Source: Przewalskia tangutica
Lineage: Eukaryota > Streptophyta > Magnoliopsida > Solanales > Solanaceae
Assembly: GCA_029844215.1 (NCBI GenBank)
Contig: CM056725.1
Span: forward strand, 29,976,485 to 30,040,484
Direction of reading: 5' to 3'
DNA length: 64,000 bases
The translations under genes and the position numbers were made by a program. The notes under the pieces are model-generated. The model saw only the letters and a program-made list of their open reading frames with translations, made no database searches and was not told the origin of the DNA. The stretch's first letter is position 1. Each line of letters begins with the position of its first letter. Below, piece after piece: positions 46,330 to 59,356 of the stretch.

Positions 46330-49113
46330 ACCCTCTGTGTTATAATGCAACCTATCATAGGACAATTTCACCCGCAAGGGACTATTTCACCCTCTTAGGT
46401 CATGAGGACCCGCAATGAGTCATCGGTACACGATATCGTGATCACGGATAGCTAATCCATGGCTTATATATATCCCGAATTTAACCCGCCCGAGTCAAAT
46501 CGACCACGCGAGTGTGTACCACTCACCCCACGGGAGCTAACCTATGGTATCCTTGAAACAAGTTGCCGCCACTTTGGAGGACGCGAGATGTGGAAATATG
46601 ACACTTGCACGAATGTCTATACGAGCAACCCATATGCAAGCAAACCAAGGCAAAACCATGCCTTTACACAAATCAAGACAATTACCATGCATTTCTTTTT
46701 GTCATAAGCCAAGACAATTCCTTATTCAAGCAAGCCAAAGTACTATCAAGGCACAAATAGAATAATTCTCATTTAACAAGCCAAAGTATTATCAAGGCAC
46801 AAATAGAATAATTCTCATTTAAACAAGCCAAAGTACTACGTACGTACATTCTTTTCAAAAGACTCTTTTTTATGTAAAACCCCAAGATACTAACACCCGT
46901 AGTATCAAGGCGTGTCTATTTTTCAAAGTAAGTTACTACACTTTTAGAAACTCATTTCAAAGCTTGAAACCAAGTAACTTCAAATTTTCACAATCTAGGC
47001 AACTTATGCCCATTAATCAAAATAGACAACTTTCTTAACCTTCCATAAAGTCGTTATAACCAACTTCCCATAAAGCCGTTATAACCCTTTATGGTTTTAG
47101 ACCAATTCATTCCTTTTTATATCCAAGAGACTTACACTTTTAAAACCAAGTATCACATACTTACAAATCAAGTTTCTTAACTTTCAAAATCAAGTTTCTT
47201 CTACTTTTAAATCTCAAGTAACTCATACCTTTGAAACAAGTTACTTCTCTTAAATCATGTCATTTCTCCTCTTTTAAATAAATTAAGTAAATCACTCATT
47301 TTACTCCCCTAAAGTCATTATAACAACCTTTAGGTTTTGGAACTAAGGCACTAGCCAAAAGATTTGGAAACCACTTCCTTTTCAAGACTCTATGTACTTT
47401 AAGTAAAATACTTTCACTTTTGAGAATCCAAACTTTACTAAGGAAATGGATTATAACAACTTGCAATTTAAACATCAAAGTACAATCAAGGAAGTATATA
47501 GAACAAATCCTATATTAGGCAATTCAAGTACAACCAAGGAATGGATCATTTAAGGAGTAGGACATACTTTCTTTACCATAAGGAATCATGCTAGAAGAGG
47601 AAATAGTTCACATACCTTTTCGGCTTAATCCGCAAGCTAAGTCGAATACGCCGCACGTAGAATTGTCAACCTATAATGGTCACAACATGACTATCAACTT
47701 CTAGTTTCTAACGTAGAATAATACTAAGTATATGGTCTCTTATTCTACGGAAAATTGGGCAGCACCTCCTTTGTTTCTACATACTTTTCCACCTTTTTCA
47801 AGGCCCGATAATCAATAACCAACATGCCACATTTAAGTTTCAATACAACAACCAACAAAGGGGATTACACGCCTTACAATACGTGTAAAATTCTGCCCCA
47901 TAATTCATACGAAGTAGTTTAATATCCAAAGCCATTTCTCTGCTAACTTATACAACAACACAAGTCCTTTCCAAATTTTTTTTCAATCCAAGTTCTTAGG
48001 TCTAACATGATATATAGTCATAGACAACTTCAACAACTACAATTTCCTTCTTTATATAACATGTGACGACTTATACAAATAATCAATTTGAATTGTAATC
48101 TTAAGGCTAAACATGCTAGTTTTCGGATTAGGGTTCCAATAACCAATACTCTTATAAAACTTCATACTAAATACCTCATGCTTGCTAATATCCATAACTA
48201 CAATGATAAGTAATCTTTAATGGCTAAAACGACAAGATTTTTACCTTTACAAGCCCTTAAAAATTCCAAGATTCAAAGTCGCTCCTTAGCAATTCTTAGC
48301 TCCTTTCCTTTACGCTCCAATCTGCTATTTGAAGCCTTTAGAAGTTCACAACCAACTTCTCTTCCATTTCCAATCCAAACTTGTGAAAACGACTTAGGTT
48401 TTTGCCTTGCGACTAACGTGAAAACGTCGTTTTTCCGAAATATTTCTATTGAGATATCCTTACAATACCCTTAGGGACCTTGGGTTAAAGTCTTGTGAAT
48501 AATGGAACAAAATTACAAAATTTTCTTGTGGGAATGAGGGTGAACCCGAGAGCACACTTAAGGAACAAGAACAATGTGAAATATTTTCTAAGTGTTGAAG
48601 ACAAGTCTTGCATCTAGTGTGTATATATAACACAATGGAGGGTCAAGATTATAACAAATGTGTGGCTAGGATGAAGAACACTTGGACAACTACACAAGTG
48701 GCAAGTTGACAAGTCAACAATCTCAAGCTAGCAAGACTTATTCATCCTCAATAGTCAATGACCATTTTACCCTTGTACTTTTCATCCAAGACCATGTGGG
48801 GGAGATGTCACGTGTCTCCCTCTCATTCGTCCATAAAATTTCTGTAACCCTCGTGGGCCCCACAAAACGTAAAATTCTTTGGGTAGGCCCCACGTGACCA
48901 AATCCGTAAAAATAAATTTCCATAATGTTAATAAGTTCCATATTCTTCAAATAATGTATTTTGAGAATCCAATTCTCATCAACGAACATTTTTCCTTTCC
49001 GACGTTCGGAAGATTTTTCGTCGGAAAAACAATTCTTCCTTTCTTACCAATTTCAAGTCTTGATTCCTTACGTACATTCTCTTATACAAGTCCTGGACTT
49101 ACGGGGTGTAACA
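46330..49113 (-). mobile_element. N2: LTR of an element inserted in N1, cut by N3
   Basis: Minus-strand LTR beginning TGTTACACCCCGTAAGTCC at 49113. The first 2784 bases are present and the remainder lies beyond N3, N4 and the window start. Same family as M2 (55804-58787). Includes a short copy of the 48-bp array (46731-46838) and a TATA-like ATATATAC at about 48622-48631. The flank to its right is AATAC (49114-49118). Whether N2 is a solo LTR or a full element cannot be told from this window. Confidence 0.85.
46731..46838 (-). repeat. Short 48-bp array in N2 LTR
   Basis: Just over two units with CAAAGTACTATCAAGGCACA and ATAGAATAATTCTCATTTAA; the reverse complement of the array that has about ten units in M2. 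Confidence 0.9.
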
Positions 49114-52100
49114 AATACCAGGAATCTGAACCAAAGATAAGCCTCCAGAGTAATGGAGCTTCTCAACAGTTGAATAGTGATCCTAAGAGTGAGGATCATC
49201 AACCTGTATAACTCTACCTGTGGCATTTAACGGCCCCGAAGAGGTCGATAACAACGGTACAAAGTATGTGGAAAATCGTGAATGAAATCATAATAGTCTA
49301 AAATAAAGCTGGAGACATGTATGATGACCAAAATAACAGTACAATGTGCCTTAATAACAATGAGAGTAAACAAGAGTATACTTTACTGCATAAAAATAGG
49401 AGGCTCATGCTCAAATTAGGGCCACCCGCCCGTAGTATCATTAAGCAATCCTACTCATGGGACTATTTTACCCGCATAGGCCGTATGAACCCGCATGAGG
49501 TAATCTCCTCGCATAGACTGTATCTGCCCGCATAGGTTGTATGGACCCGCATGAGGTAATCTCCTCGCATAGGACTGATCCGCCCCGCATGGGACTATTT
49601 CACCCGCATGAGCCCTACGGACTCGCATTAGGTATTCCTCGCATCGTGGGGAGCAAATCCACGGAATATGCAAATGCAACAAGCCCGGAGAATGACCCCG
49701 TAATGAACAATACATCACTAGTACAACTGGCTATCATACATAACATAAGCACCACCGGTTTATCATACATAACATAAGCACCACCGGCTTATCATAATTA
49801 TCATAAGCAAGTTAAGATATCCCCTAACTTCTTATTAGCCTTAATTAACATGCACTCTCATTTTATTTAACTTAAGGCACTAACATGTTATTAGAAATCC
49901 GGGAATTTAACCCAAAATACTACGTACTCCCGTTCCTTTAAAAAGAACACTTTTTATATAAAAACCCCCAAGATACTAACACCCGTAGTATCAAGGCTTG
50001 TCTACTTTTCAAAACAAGTTACTACACCTTTAGAAATTCATTTCAAGGCTTTGACACTAAGTAACTTCTACATTCACAACCTAGGAAACTCATGTCTATA
50101 AATCAAGTAGACACTCTCTTAACCTTCCATAAAGCCGTTATAACTAACTTCCCATAAAGCTGTTATAACTCTTTGTTTTAGACGATTACATTCTTTTTGA
50201 AACCAAGAGACTTGTACTTTTAAAACCAAGTATCATATACTTTCAAATCAAGTTTCATAACTTTCAGAATACTTCAAGTCTCTTAACTTTAGAAATCAAG
50301 TTTCTTAACTTTCGAATAGTTCAAGTAATCAATACTTTCCAAACCAAGTATTCTATACATTTTCAAGTCAAGAAATCTTTGTTTACCTTATTAGAATAAA
50401 CCATTCTTTTAACTTCCCATAAAGTTGTTATAACCGACTTCCCATATAGCCGTTATACTAACTTTATGCTTTATAAACTAAGACATCTTTAACCTTTAAA
50501 ACAAGTGAGTTAATTCTCTAACTCAACCAACTTGGACATTCTTAAACAAGTTAAGGATATCAAATGAAACTAAATTCATTTAAATCTCGTACATCTACCG
50601 TACTATACATTTATAGCTACTCATGCTCAAGAGATAAGAAAAGTTCCACATACCTCTCCGGCTCAATCCACTTGCCAAGTTAAATACGCCGCACGTAGAA
50701 TGTCAGCCTATAATGAGCATAATACGTCCATCAACTAATAGCTTTCAACGTAGAATATTCCTAAGTATAAGGACTCTTAATTCTACGGAAAATCGGGCAG
50801 CACTTCATTTGTTTCTACGTACTTTTCCACCTTTTCAAGGCCCAAAAATCAATAACCAAATGCCACATTTAAGGCTCAACAATTCAGAAATTCAAAGGGG
50901 ATTACACGCCTAACAGGACGTGTAAAATTCTGCCCCACAATTAATATAAAACTGTCCAACAACTTAAGCCATTCTCGGCTACCATCAATATCAACAACAA
51001 TGTCAATTTCCGTTCAATTCCTTTTTAATCCAAGTTGTTATTCCAACATGTTATATACATAATAACAATTATAACAACTATAAATCCTTTCTTTCTTAAC
51101 ATGCGACGATTGTAACTATCGACCAAATTGATTACAACATTAATGGCTAACTTGCCCATTTTCGGTTTTTAACATGTCGACATGATCCAAATCTTTTCAA
51201 ACTTCAATCTATATATCACATGCTCATTTATCAACTACTATAACATGTAATCTTTAATCCCATTAAGAAGAAGAAGATTTTACCTCAATAAGCCCTAATA
51301 AAATCCAAGTGTTCAAGTCGATCCTTAGCAACTTTTAGCTTCTCTTCTTACGTTCTAATTCGCTCCAAGCACTCCTTAGAAGCTCATGAAGAACTCCTCT
51401 TCAAGTTCCAACTTCAAAGTTGAAGAAAACCTTAGGTTTTCATCTTGCGACTAACGTAAAAACGTAGTTTTTCCGGGATCTTTCTATTGAGATATCCTTG
51501 TAATACCTCTAGGAACCTTGGGTTTGAATATTGGGATTTTTCATCAACAAACGAAAATTTTTTGTCTTCAAATTGCCACAATGCCGAGAGCCTCTTATGA
51601 GTGCAACAAAGTTCTTGATTGTTTTTTTCTAAGTGTAAGACTTGTCTTGCACTAGCATAGATAAATACTACAACCAATGGTTTAGATCAACACAAATGGA
51701 TGGCTAGGATGTGGTCAATTATCTCAAGCTAAGTTGACCCCTTTGACTTGGTCCATTATTCTTCATCCAACAAGCTCATGTGGAGGGTGACACGTGTCGC
51801 CCTCCCATTGGTCTAAAATATTTCGTTTCCCAAAATTTTCATAATTGGTCAAAATATCGGAAACCTCGCAGGCCCCACAAAAACGCAAAATTTCTCGGGA
51901 GGGCCCACGTATCCAACCCTGAAAATAAAATTCCATAATTCCGATAAATTCCAAAAGTCTTAAATAACAAATTTGAGAATCCAATTCTCCTTAGCGAACA
52001 ATTTTCCTTCCCGTGGTTCGGAAGATTTTCCTTAGGATTTACAACTCTTTCTTTCGTTTAAATTTTTAAGTCTTGTGTTCTCCCGTCTATTCTCATATAC

Positions 52101-52126
52101 ATGTCCTGGAATTTCGGGGTGTAACA
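49114..52126 (-). repeat. N1 3' LTR, cut by N2
   Basis: Minus-strand LTR that starts TGTTACACCCCGAAATTCC at 52126 next to a polypurine tract, and continues to the N2 insertion at 49114. The part at 49450-49640 is an imperfect repeat of CCCGCATGAGGTAATCTCC and CGCATAGG, the reverse complement of the ATGCGGG block of the other LTRs. No coding region. Confidence 0.85.
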
Positions 52127-52162
52127 TTCTCCCATCTTTAGAAACATTCGTCCCCGAATGTT
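52127..52162 (-). other. N1 polypurine tract and hairpin
   Basis: Minus strand: AACATTCG, a 4-base loop, CGAATGTT (52143-52162), then AAAGATGGGAGAA (52127-52139), abutting the LTR at 52126. Confidence 0.8.
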
Positions 52163-52289
52163 CCTTCGAGGTTCCATCTAAAAGGATATTGGCATAGTCC
52201 CTTGACTACACCCAACATAAACACACTTGCCACACATGGCCACATAACAATACTTATGCTAAAACGTCAACCTGAACTCCAAGTGTCGA

Positions 52290-52960
52290 CGTCAGTTATC
52301 TGCATAAAGCTTCTGCTGACTCTGTGCTCACTAATAATCTTTCCTGGATAAGCTTCGCCTTATCCACAGCCCGCCGAATCAAGTATGGATCAATTAACTG
52401 AACCTCGCCTACGTCGAACCAACCAACCGGCGATCTACACTTTCTTTCATACAAGGCCTCATACAGGGCCATCTGAATACTGGAATGGTAGATTTTGTTA
52501 TACGCAAACTCAACAAGAGGCAATTAATCCTCCCAGCCATCTCTGAAATCAATAACACAGGCCCGCAACCTATCCTCCAGTGCCTGGATAGTACGCTCTG
52601 CCTGTCCGTCGGTCTGAGGGTGAAATACAACACTGAGACTCGCATGTGTCCCTAATCCCTTCTGGAAAACCTCCAGCAGTTATCCGTAAACTGAACTCAT
52701 CCGTCTGACATCGTAAATGTAGGAACCCCGTGCAGTCTCACAATCTCCCTGCTATATAATCTAGCATAATCCTCAGCCGAGTAAGTGGTCCTGACCGGAA
52801 GAACATGGGCTGATTTCGTCGGTTTGTTTACTATGACCCTCAGGGAGTCGCACTTCCCCTGAGTACGATGCAACCCTGTAACAAAATCTATATTAATCAC
52901 CTCTCATTTCTAAGTCGGGATCTCAATAGCCCACTGGGCTTCTGGTGCTCAACCTTGACC
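52290..52960 (-). pseudogene. int: N1 integrase remnant
   Basis: Minus-strand pieces cover the catalytic core and the C-terminal side. MINIDFVTGLHRTQGKCDS (52843-52900) has the first Asp; VRTTYSAEDYARLYSREIVR and VPTFTMSDG hold the second Asp. FHPQTDGQAERTIQALEDRL (about 52560-52625) covers the third catalytic region, and LVEFAYNKIYHSSIQMALYE through VGWFDVGEVQLIDPYLIRRA follows at 52296-52523. Frameshifts separate the pieces, and a stop lies between GWED and LPLVEF. It joins element DNA to the genome. It is the most complete integrase here and shows what N4, N6a, N6b and M3 have lost. Confidence 0.9.
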
Positions 52961-53600
52961 TGCTACTAATTCGGACACTAAGCAACAAACTCTGATGCGT
53001 CCCTCTTCAGGCCATCTTACCAATACATACATCTGAGGTCACGATATATCTTAATCGACCCCGAACAAATAGAGCAATAAGCATTGCGTGCCTCCCCTAA
53101 AAACTGTTGACAAGTCCTGCAGCATCGGGCACACACAATCTATCCTCATATCACAGTACCCTATCTGGTGCTACCCAAACGGGTCCTTCTCCTCTTGGAG
53201 GGTCGTATCTCAAATTCGCCTTAGAACTGGATCCTTATACTTTCGCATCTTCACCTCCTCAACGAGGGATGACTCGGCAACCTCTCGAATCTGAGCTCCA
53301 CTATTATGCTCCCGTAGCTGCCGGGAAATATAGGCTCTAACCTTATCGTGATGCGTCAGCACACAACCTAGCCCAACACCCAAAGTGTTACAATAATAAC
53401 CTAACCCTCTAGTCCCTCAGGAGGGGTTAGAACTGTAGTCGTAGTCAACTTATCTTCCAATAACTGGAAGCCTTTCTCATACTTTCGAAATATTCGGACA
53501 TCATTAATCTCAATTATGGTATTACATAATCCAATGGCTTGCCAAGATTTCTTATCGTTCGAGTGTCTACTCGTCTTACCTTTACTTTTCATTTCAAGTT
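52961..53600 (-). pseudogene. N1 RNase H and integrase zinc-domain remnant
   Basis: Minus strand from 53600: KGFQLLEDKLTTTTVLTPPE (start of RNase H), then after a frameshift VGLGCVLTHHDKVRAYISRQ, then a deletion to SLVEEVKMRKYKDPVLRRI (linker). Near 52920-53010 the stretch VKVEHQKPS and EAQWAIEIPT belongs to the HHCC zinc domain of integrase, with stops. RNase H removes element RNA from the hybrid during reverse transcription. The catalytic DEDD residues after the first segment are mostly deleted. Confidence 0.75.
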
Positions 53601-54430
53601 GCCCTGGGGTCTCTTACCTCCCCGTATATATACGGTCTGGCTCGTCATTACAGGTTTGCCACCTTTCGTCGAGGTGTTCCTAACTGCCCATCAAATCTAA
53701 TGGTCTTCACACTAGTCTGGGTAATTATGCCTTGGGAAACCTTCATAACTGCAATTGCATTCTCCTTATTATTCTGGTTATAACCCTTCATCCTACTAAT
53801 TACCAACCAAAAAAATTTCTACCTCGCTCCTGGGTCATACATTTCCATTTATGCTTATTACCAGCATTTATATCCTTAAGACACATCCTCGACCATTTTC
53901 TAATGTCGTTCTCAATTACCCCAACACAATACATTTCCCATGGCTACCTAAAACTGTAACCTATGGCATGACGACACTGAAGATCTTACCAATCTCATAT
54001 CCATCGCCTAATAACATGGGTACACATAACCCCAAAATACAGAAAACTATCCTTTTACGTGGGGGGAGAGAGCTTATCTCCATTTCATAATCTTAATCAT
54101 CAAACGCCACCTTATAATCGTATAGATTTTCAAAACCTACCAACGATGACTTCTGTTTTTCCACAGGCAGTACTCGTACTTATCTTATTCCTTCCTCGCG
54201 CATTTTTCCTGAAACCATTCGGAATGTCGTGGCACTTAACATGAACTTTTTCAATGACCGTACATTTCCAATTCTATCTCTAAACTCTTCAAATTCAACT
54301 ATTCCATACTTTCTACATCCATTTACCCCAATGAACAAGTCACACAGACTTACCAATTAATGATGCCAAAGAATGAAGGATAATTCACTTGTTACAATCG
54401 CTTCCCTTCCTTTCCTCTCGATAACCGGAT
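53601..54430 (-). other. N1 internal stretch without readable domain
   Basis: It lies where reverse transcriptase would be expected, between protease and RNase H. I could not read RT motifs (YRQLN, FGLTNAP, FIDD) in any frame. It holds AT-rich non-coding sequence with short frames of up to 79 residues on the plus strand that match nothing I recognise. Confidence 0.5.
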
Positions 54431-54690
54431 TGCCGGAAAACTAGAATCGAACCAATCTCTCTATGTAGTCACCATTGGCATACAAGAAGCCAACGAGTAC
54501 ATACCCATAATGACCTCAAAGTCTGACATGTCCAGCTCTACCAGGTCTGCTAGGGTCTGACGACTTTATCATCACCGGGAAATTTTCATATACCCGCCCA
54601 GCTATCACTCAATCACTCACGGTGTAGCTTCCTTGAAAGGTTCTTATGGATTCAGGCTCTATCCCTTTACACTTGGTTGCTCTCTTTTTT
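54431..54690 (-). pseudogene. PR: N1 protease remnant
   Basis: Minus-strand reading aligns with the N3 protease: RIEPESIRTFQGSYTVSD, then AGRVYENFPVMIKSSDPSRP, then, after a frame change, LDMSDFEVIMGM and the equivalents of SLASCMPM and RLVRF. The catalytic DPGST segment is not readable. Stops and frameshifts are present. Confidence 0.75.
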
Positions 54691-54799
54691 ACTGGTCATA
54701 CTTTTTCCGTACTTCCCAACTTATGCTAACATACGTACATAACCTCCATACTGATTATGGCCTCCAATCTTTGGAGTTACAATATCGAAGAATTTAAGG

Positions 54800-55130
54800 C
54801 CATTTCCGGCTCTCACGACCTGGTTCCGGTGGAACTTGTCCACGAACCCGTAAAATGATTAACTAGACTTGGGCCTTGCACCCTCGTGACCCTGTCACGT
54901 AGCGGGACTACTACCAACTTATCCCACTCCATTTCAGGCTATGGGGCGACCCGCAATAGGTCCTCAACCCGACCCACCGTCGTACTTAACTCTTACCCTT
55001 AGTCTGAATTAAATCTTATTGCCCGAGAAGGCCTTATATACCTAAGGTCTCGGCGGTTATCAATATTCTTAGACTCGCAATTTCCATGCTCCAAGCCTAC
55101 CTTATCAGTCCCCCCGTAAACGGGTACAAT
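54800..55130 (-). other. N1 block X (partial)
   Basis: The minus strand carries GTCACGAGGGTGCAAGGCCC, GGGTCGGGTTGAGGACC, GGAGTGGGATAAGTTGGTAG and GAGACCTTAGGTATATAAGG, in the same order as block X of N4. Its presence in front of a protease shows that block X belonged to an element with pol, not only to the short elements. Confidence 0.6.
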
Positions 55131-55369
55131 AACTTCTCATAATACCATAATCATGTTGTCTTGATCACAACAACCATTACTTACTCCATACGGATCTCAT
55201 CCGTACAATTTTTCTTAAGCATACTACGTAGCTTAATTTACTAACATAGTCTTCCATTAAGTCCCTTAAACATGACTTCTTAAGGGTTCATTACCCTTTC
55301 AGACGGCTCATCATCTCCTAATTTCTCAAATTAGCACGTAAAACTTTGATGAGAATTCATTAAACTGTT

Positions 55370-55590
55370 TCATACCTTCCTGGTATCTATTTAGTCCTTA
55401 CCAATTCTAGGTAATACAAAATCATTCAAGGCAACACGCATCTGACCCTCATATATAAATCTGTATAGTTGTACGTCATTATACCAACTACATAACAATT
55501 ATTACCAACCTGGATACGCAATCCACATAATCCTTCCTGGGTCACTGTTGCCTTTCTCGTAGCAGCAATCAACATAACTCGTTAGGGAAA
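55370..55590 (-). pseudogene. N1 possible gag start remnant
   Basis: The minus strand near 55580 reads AATRKATVTQEG, loosely like the MPPRKATGPEG start of the N3 gag, and stays open for a few dozen codons. No capsid or knuckle motif is seen. Most of gag is deleted. Weak call. 55131-55369 shows nothing identifiable. Confidence 0.3.
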
Positions 55591-55752
55591 GACGACCCTA
55601 ACAACACAGCTCTATCGCACGATCTCAGAGTGAGAATAATGGAAACCAATCCTAAATGTCCTGCAGCCTCCTGGTTATAGATGTGGTGCACAACACACCG
55701 ATAACCAAGACTCTACTAGACACGGTCTGTAGACACTTTACGAGGACTAACT

Positions 55753-55764
55753 GCTCTGATACAA
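55753..55764 (-). other. N1 primer binding site
   Basis: TTGTATCAGAGC on the minus strand, one mismatch to TGGTATCAGAGC, with the CAG intact. The following leader (to about 55620) matches the leaders of the other elements, including the TGGTGTG-type inverted pair. Confidence 0.8.
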
Positions 55765-55768
55765 CTTT

Positions 55769-55803
55769 TGTCACGACCCTACCTGGGCACCCCTTACGGT
55801 ATA
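55769..55803 (-). repeat. N1 5' LTR, 3'-terminal stub
   Basis: 35 bases from TGTCACGACCC to the M2 insertion, the reverse of the usual LTR end with GGGTGCCC. The rest is displaced beyond M2 and M3. The presumed target copy for M2 is GTATA (55799-55803). Confidence 0.75.
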
Positions 55804-58787
55804 TGTTACACCCCGTAAGTCCAGGACATGTATAAGAGAATGTACGTAAGGAATCAAGACTTGGAAATTGGTACGAAAGGAAGAATTATTTTTCCGACAG
55901 AAAATCTTCCGGACGTCGGAAAGGAAAAATGTTCGTTGTTGAGAATTGGATTCTCAAAATGCATTATTTGAAGAGTATGGAACTTATTAACATTATGGAA
56001 ATTTATTTTTTACGGATTTGGTCATGTGGGGCCCACCCGAGGAATTTTACGTTTTGTGGGGCCCACGAGGGTTACAGAATTTTATGGACGAATGAGAGGG
56101 AGACACGTGGCACCTTCCCCACATGCCCTTGGACGAAATTCAGCAAGGTTAGATTGGTCATTGACCATCTTGGATGATAAGTCTTGCTAGCTTGAGTTTG
56201 TTGACCAAGTCAACTTGTCCACTTGGCTTTACATTAATTGTTCTTCATCCTAGCTCACAAGTGTGTTAATCTAAGCCCTCCAATATGTTTTATAAGCTTA
56301 CTACTAGTGCAAGACAAGGTCTTGAAGACTTAGAAAAATTTCACAACATTGTTGTCCACTATGTTGCTCTCGGCTTTGTGCCATTTAGGAAGACAAAAAT
56401 TTGTAGTTTTGATCCATTAGCCACAAGACTTTAACCCAATGTCCCTAAGGGTATTGTAAGGATATCTCAATATAAAGATTTCAGAAAAACGGCGTTTTCG
56501 TATTAGTCGCAAGGCGGAAACTTAAGGAGTTCTTCAACTTTGAAGTTGGAACTTGAAGATGGGTTCTTCATAGGCCTCTAAGGAGTGCTTGGAGCGGATT
56601 GGAACTTAAGGAAAGGAGCTAAGAATTCCTAAGGCGCGACTTTGAATCTTGGAAATTTTAAGGGCTTATAAAGGTATAATTTTGTCGTTTTAGCAATTAA
56701 GGTTTACTTATTGTTGTAGCTATGGATATTAGCAAGCATGAGTTATATATTATGAAGTTTGATAAGTATATTGGCTATTGGAACCCTAATCCGAAAACTA
56801 GCATGTTTAGCCTTAAGATTGGAATTCAAGTTGATTATTAGTTTAAGTCGTCGCATGTTGTGTAAAGAAGGAAATTGTAGTTGTTGAAGTTGTTTATGGC
56901 TATATAACATGTTAGACCTTAGAACTTGGAATTTGAAAAGGATTGGAAAAGACTTAGTGTTGTTGGTTATTGTTGGCCGAGAATGGCTAGTGAGTATTAA
57001 ACTACTTCGTATGAATAGTGGGGCGGAATTTTACACGTATTGTAAGGTGTGTAATCCCCTTTGTTTGGTTGTTGTTTGGAGCCTTAAATGTGGCGTGTTG
57101 GTTATTGTATTCGACCTTGAAAAAGGTGGCAAAGTGAGTAGAAACAAAGGAAGTCTCGCCCGATTTTCCGTAGAATTAGAGACCGCTTACTTAGTATTAT
57201 TCTCGTTAGAGACTAGAAGTTGATAGTCTTGTTGTGACCATTATAGGTTGACAATTCTACGACGGGCGATTCGCTTAGCTTGTGGATTTAGCCGAAAAGG
57301 TATGTGAACTATCTCCTCTTCTAGCATGATTCCTTAAGATAAATAAAGTATGTCCTACTCCTTAAATGATCCATTCCTTGGTTGTATTTGGATTGCCTAA
57401 AATAGAATTTGTTTTATGTACTTCCTTGATTGTACTTTGATGTTTAAATTGTAAGTTGTATAATCCATTGCCTTAGTGAAGTTGGATTCTTAAAAGTAAG
57501 AGTATTTTACTTAAAGTACATAGAGTCTTGAAAAGGAAGTGGTTTCAAATCTTTTGGCTAGGCCTTAGTTCTAAAACCTAAGGTCGTTATAATGACTTTA
57601 GGAGTCAAAGGAGTGATTTACTTAATTGTTTTAAGAGAGGAGAAATGACATGATTTAAGAGAAGTAACTTGTTTTAAAGGTGTGAGTTACTTGAGGTTTA
57701 AAAGTAGAAGAAACTTGTTTTCTAAATATTAAGAGACTTGAAGTATTTTGAAAGTTAAGAACTTGATTTGTAAGTATGTGATACTTGGTTTTAAGTATAA
57801 GTCTCTTGGTTATAAAAAGGAATGAATATGTCTAAAACCATAAAGGGTTATAACGGCTTTATGGGAAGTTGGTTATAACGGCTTTATGGAAGGTTAAGAA
57901 AGTTGTCTATTTTGATTATTAGGCATAAGTTGCCTAGATTGTGAAAATTTGAAGTTACTTGATTCCAAGCTTTGAAATAAGTTTTCTAAAGATGTAGTAA
58001 CTTACTTTGAAAAATAGACACACCTTGATACTACGGGTGTTAGTATCTTGGGGTTTTACATAAAAATGAGTCTTTTGAAAAGAATGCACGTACGAAGTAC
58101 TTTGGCCTGTTTAATTGAGAATTATTCTATGTGTGCCTTGATAAGTACTTTGGCCTGTTTAATTGAGAATTATTCTATGTGTGCCTTGATAAGTACTTTG
58201 GCCTGTTTAATTGAGAATTATTCTATGTGTGCCTTGATAAGTACTTTGGCTTGTTTAATTGAGAATTATTCTATGTGTGCCCTGATAAGTACTTTGGCCT
58301 GTTTAATTGAGAATTATTCTATGTGTGCCTTGATAAGTACTTTGGCCTGTTTAATTGAGAATTATTCTATGTGTGCCTTGATAAGTACTTTGGCTTGTTT
58401 AATTGAGAATTATTCTATGTGTGCCCTGATAAGTACTTTGGCCTGATTAATTGAGAATTATTCAATGTTTGCCTTGATAAGTAATTTGCCGCTTTAATTG
58501 AGAATTATTCTATGTGTGCCTTGATAAGTACTTTGGCTTGATTAATTGAGAATTGCCTATATGTGCTGGTGATAGCCTTTGAGTGCGAGTATTATGTTTT
58601 ATTACGTTGCCGCGACTCTCGGTTGGAGGGTCGGCTGCCTTGTTGTAAGTTTACTTGGACGTACCGACAGTGAGGTGAGATTCCACGGGTATGCTTCCAT
58701 TATTTGTGTTACCCTACGGTCATGCTTATGCGATGTGGGATGTCGGGGCATGCGACCGCGAGGGATACCCTATGGTCATGCTTATAC
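55804..58787 (+). mobile_element. M2: LTR of an N2-family element in N1, cut by M3
   Basis: Begins TGTTACACCCCGTAAGTCC at 55804. The first 2984 bases of the LTR are present and then M3 interrupts. Aligns with N2 over most of its length on the opposite strand (for example 56901-57200 against the reverse of about 47730-48060). Contains the expanded 48-bp array. Its last 200 bases (GGAGGGTCGGCTG, GATTCCACGGGTATGC) match the N5 LTR at about 9220-9300. The open frame at 56909-57223 is not supported by N2. Confidence 0.85.
58095..58573 (+). repeat. 48-bp minisatellite in M2 LTR, about 10 units
   Basis: Units start at 58095, 58143, 58191, 58239, 58287, 58335, 58383 and 58431, then two diverged units. 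Each unit begins AAGTACTTTGGCC and contains TTAATTGAGAATTATTC. The variant with GGCTTG and GCCCTGAT occurs in the fourth and seventh units, so three-unit blocks of 144 bp were duplicated. The unit length keeps one frame open, giving a false 132-residue frame. Confidence 0.97.
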
Positions 58788-59356
58788 TGTCACGACCCGA
58801 ACCCGGGCCCGTGACTGGTGCCTTACCCCGGGCACCCTAGTGATACAACATCAGAGTAATCAGCGGAACATAAAACACATACATGAAACCAATGTAAGAA
58901 GACAGTGAAATAAGAAGACAGGCTAACCAAAAACGGTTACCGTCAGTATATATAAATAACAATTTGAACAGTTACATCCCTTTCTACAACTCTGCCCACA
59001 ACAGTACTATAGACCTCTACGAATGATATGATAACAACGACGGACGGGGCCGTCATACCCCGAATGTAGCACCTACAACAAGGACTATACCAAGATAAGC
59101 CTCCGAGAAACGGAGCTTTCCCAACGTCGAATTGTGACCCTAAGAGCGAGGATCAACGGCGGTGTACCTTTACTGCGGCATGAACGCACCCAAGGAGGTC
59201 GATAACAGTACCAAGTATGTGGCGTAAATCGTAAATGAAATCATAATAGTCTATATAAAGCGGAGACATGTATGATAACCAAACTACGCTCACAACATAA
59301 GCGGTCATGTCAAGTATAGAAACGTGTAGGATACATTCTGGCTCATCCTACTAACC

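Larger units (their letters stand above)
49114..55803 (-). mobile_element. N1: outermost Ty3/gypsy element with decayed pol
   Basis: Minus-strand order: 5' LTR stub (55803-55769), primer site, gag start remnant, block X, protease remnant, RNase H remnant, integrase, polypurine tract, 3' LTR (52126-49114). The internal region is 3642 bp. The two LTR parts visible do not overlap, so their identity cannot be tested here; pairing rests on orientation and the intact internal order. N2 and M2 interrupt the two LTRs. The part of both LTRs beyond these inserts lies outside the window. Confidence 0.75.

Noticed and set aside
53601..54430. Possible host gene between the protease and RNase H remnants of N1
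   Set aside because: Only short frames, no recognisable protein, and it sits in the expected RT position inside an element.
58048..58446. Open frame of 132 residues on the plus strand
   Set aside because: It is the 48-bp array read in one frame; the period is a multiple of three and no start context or homology is seen.
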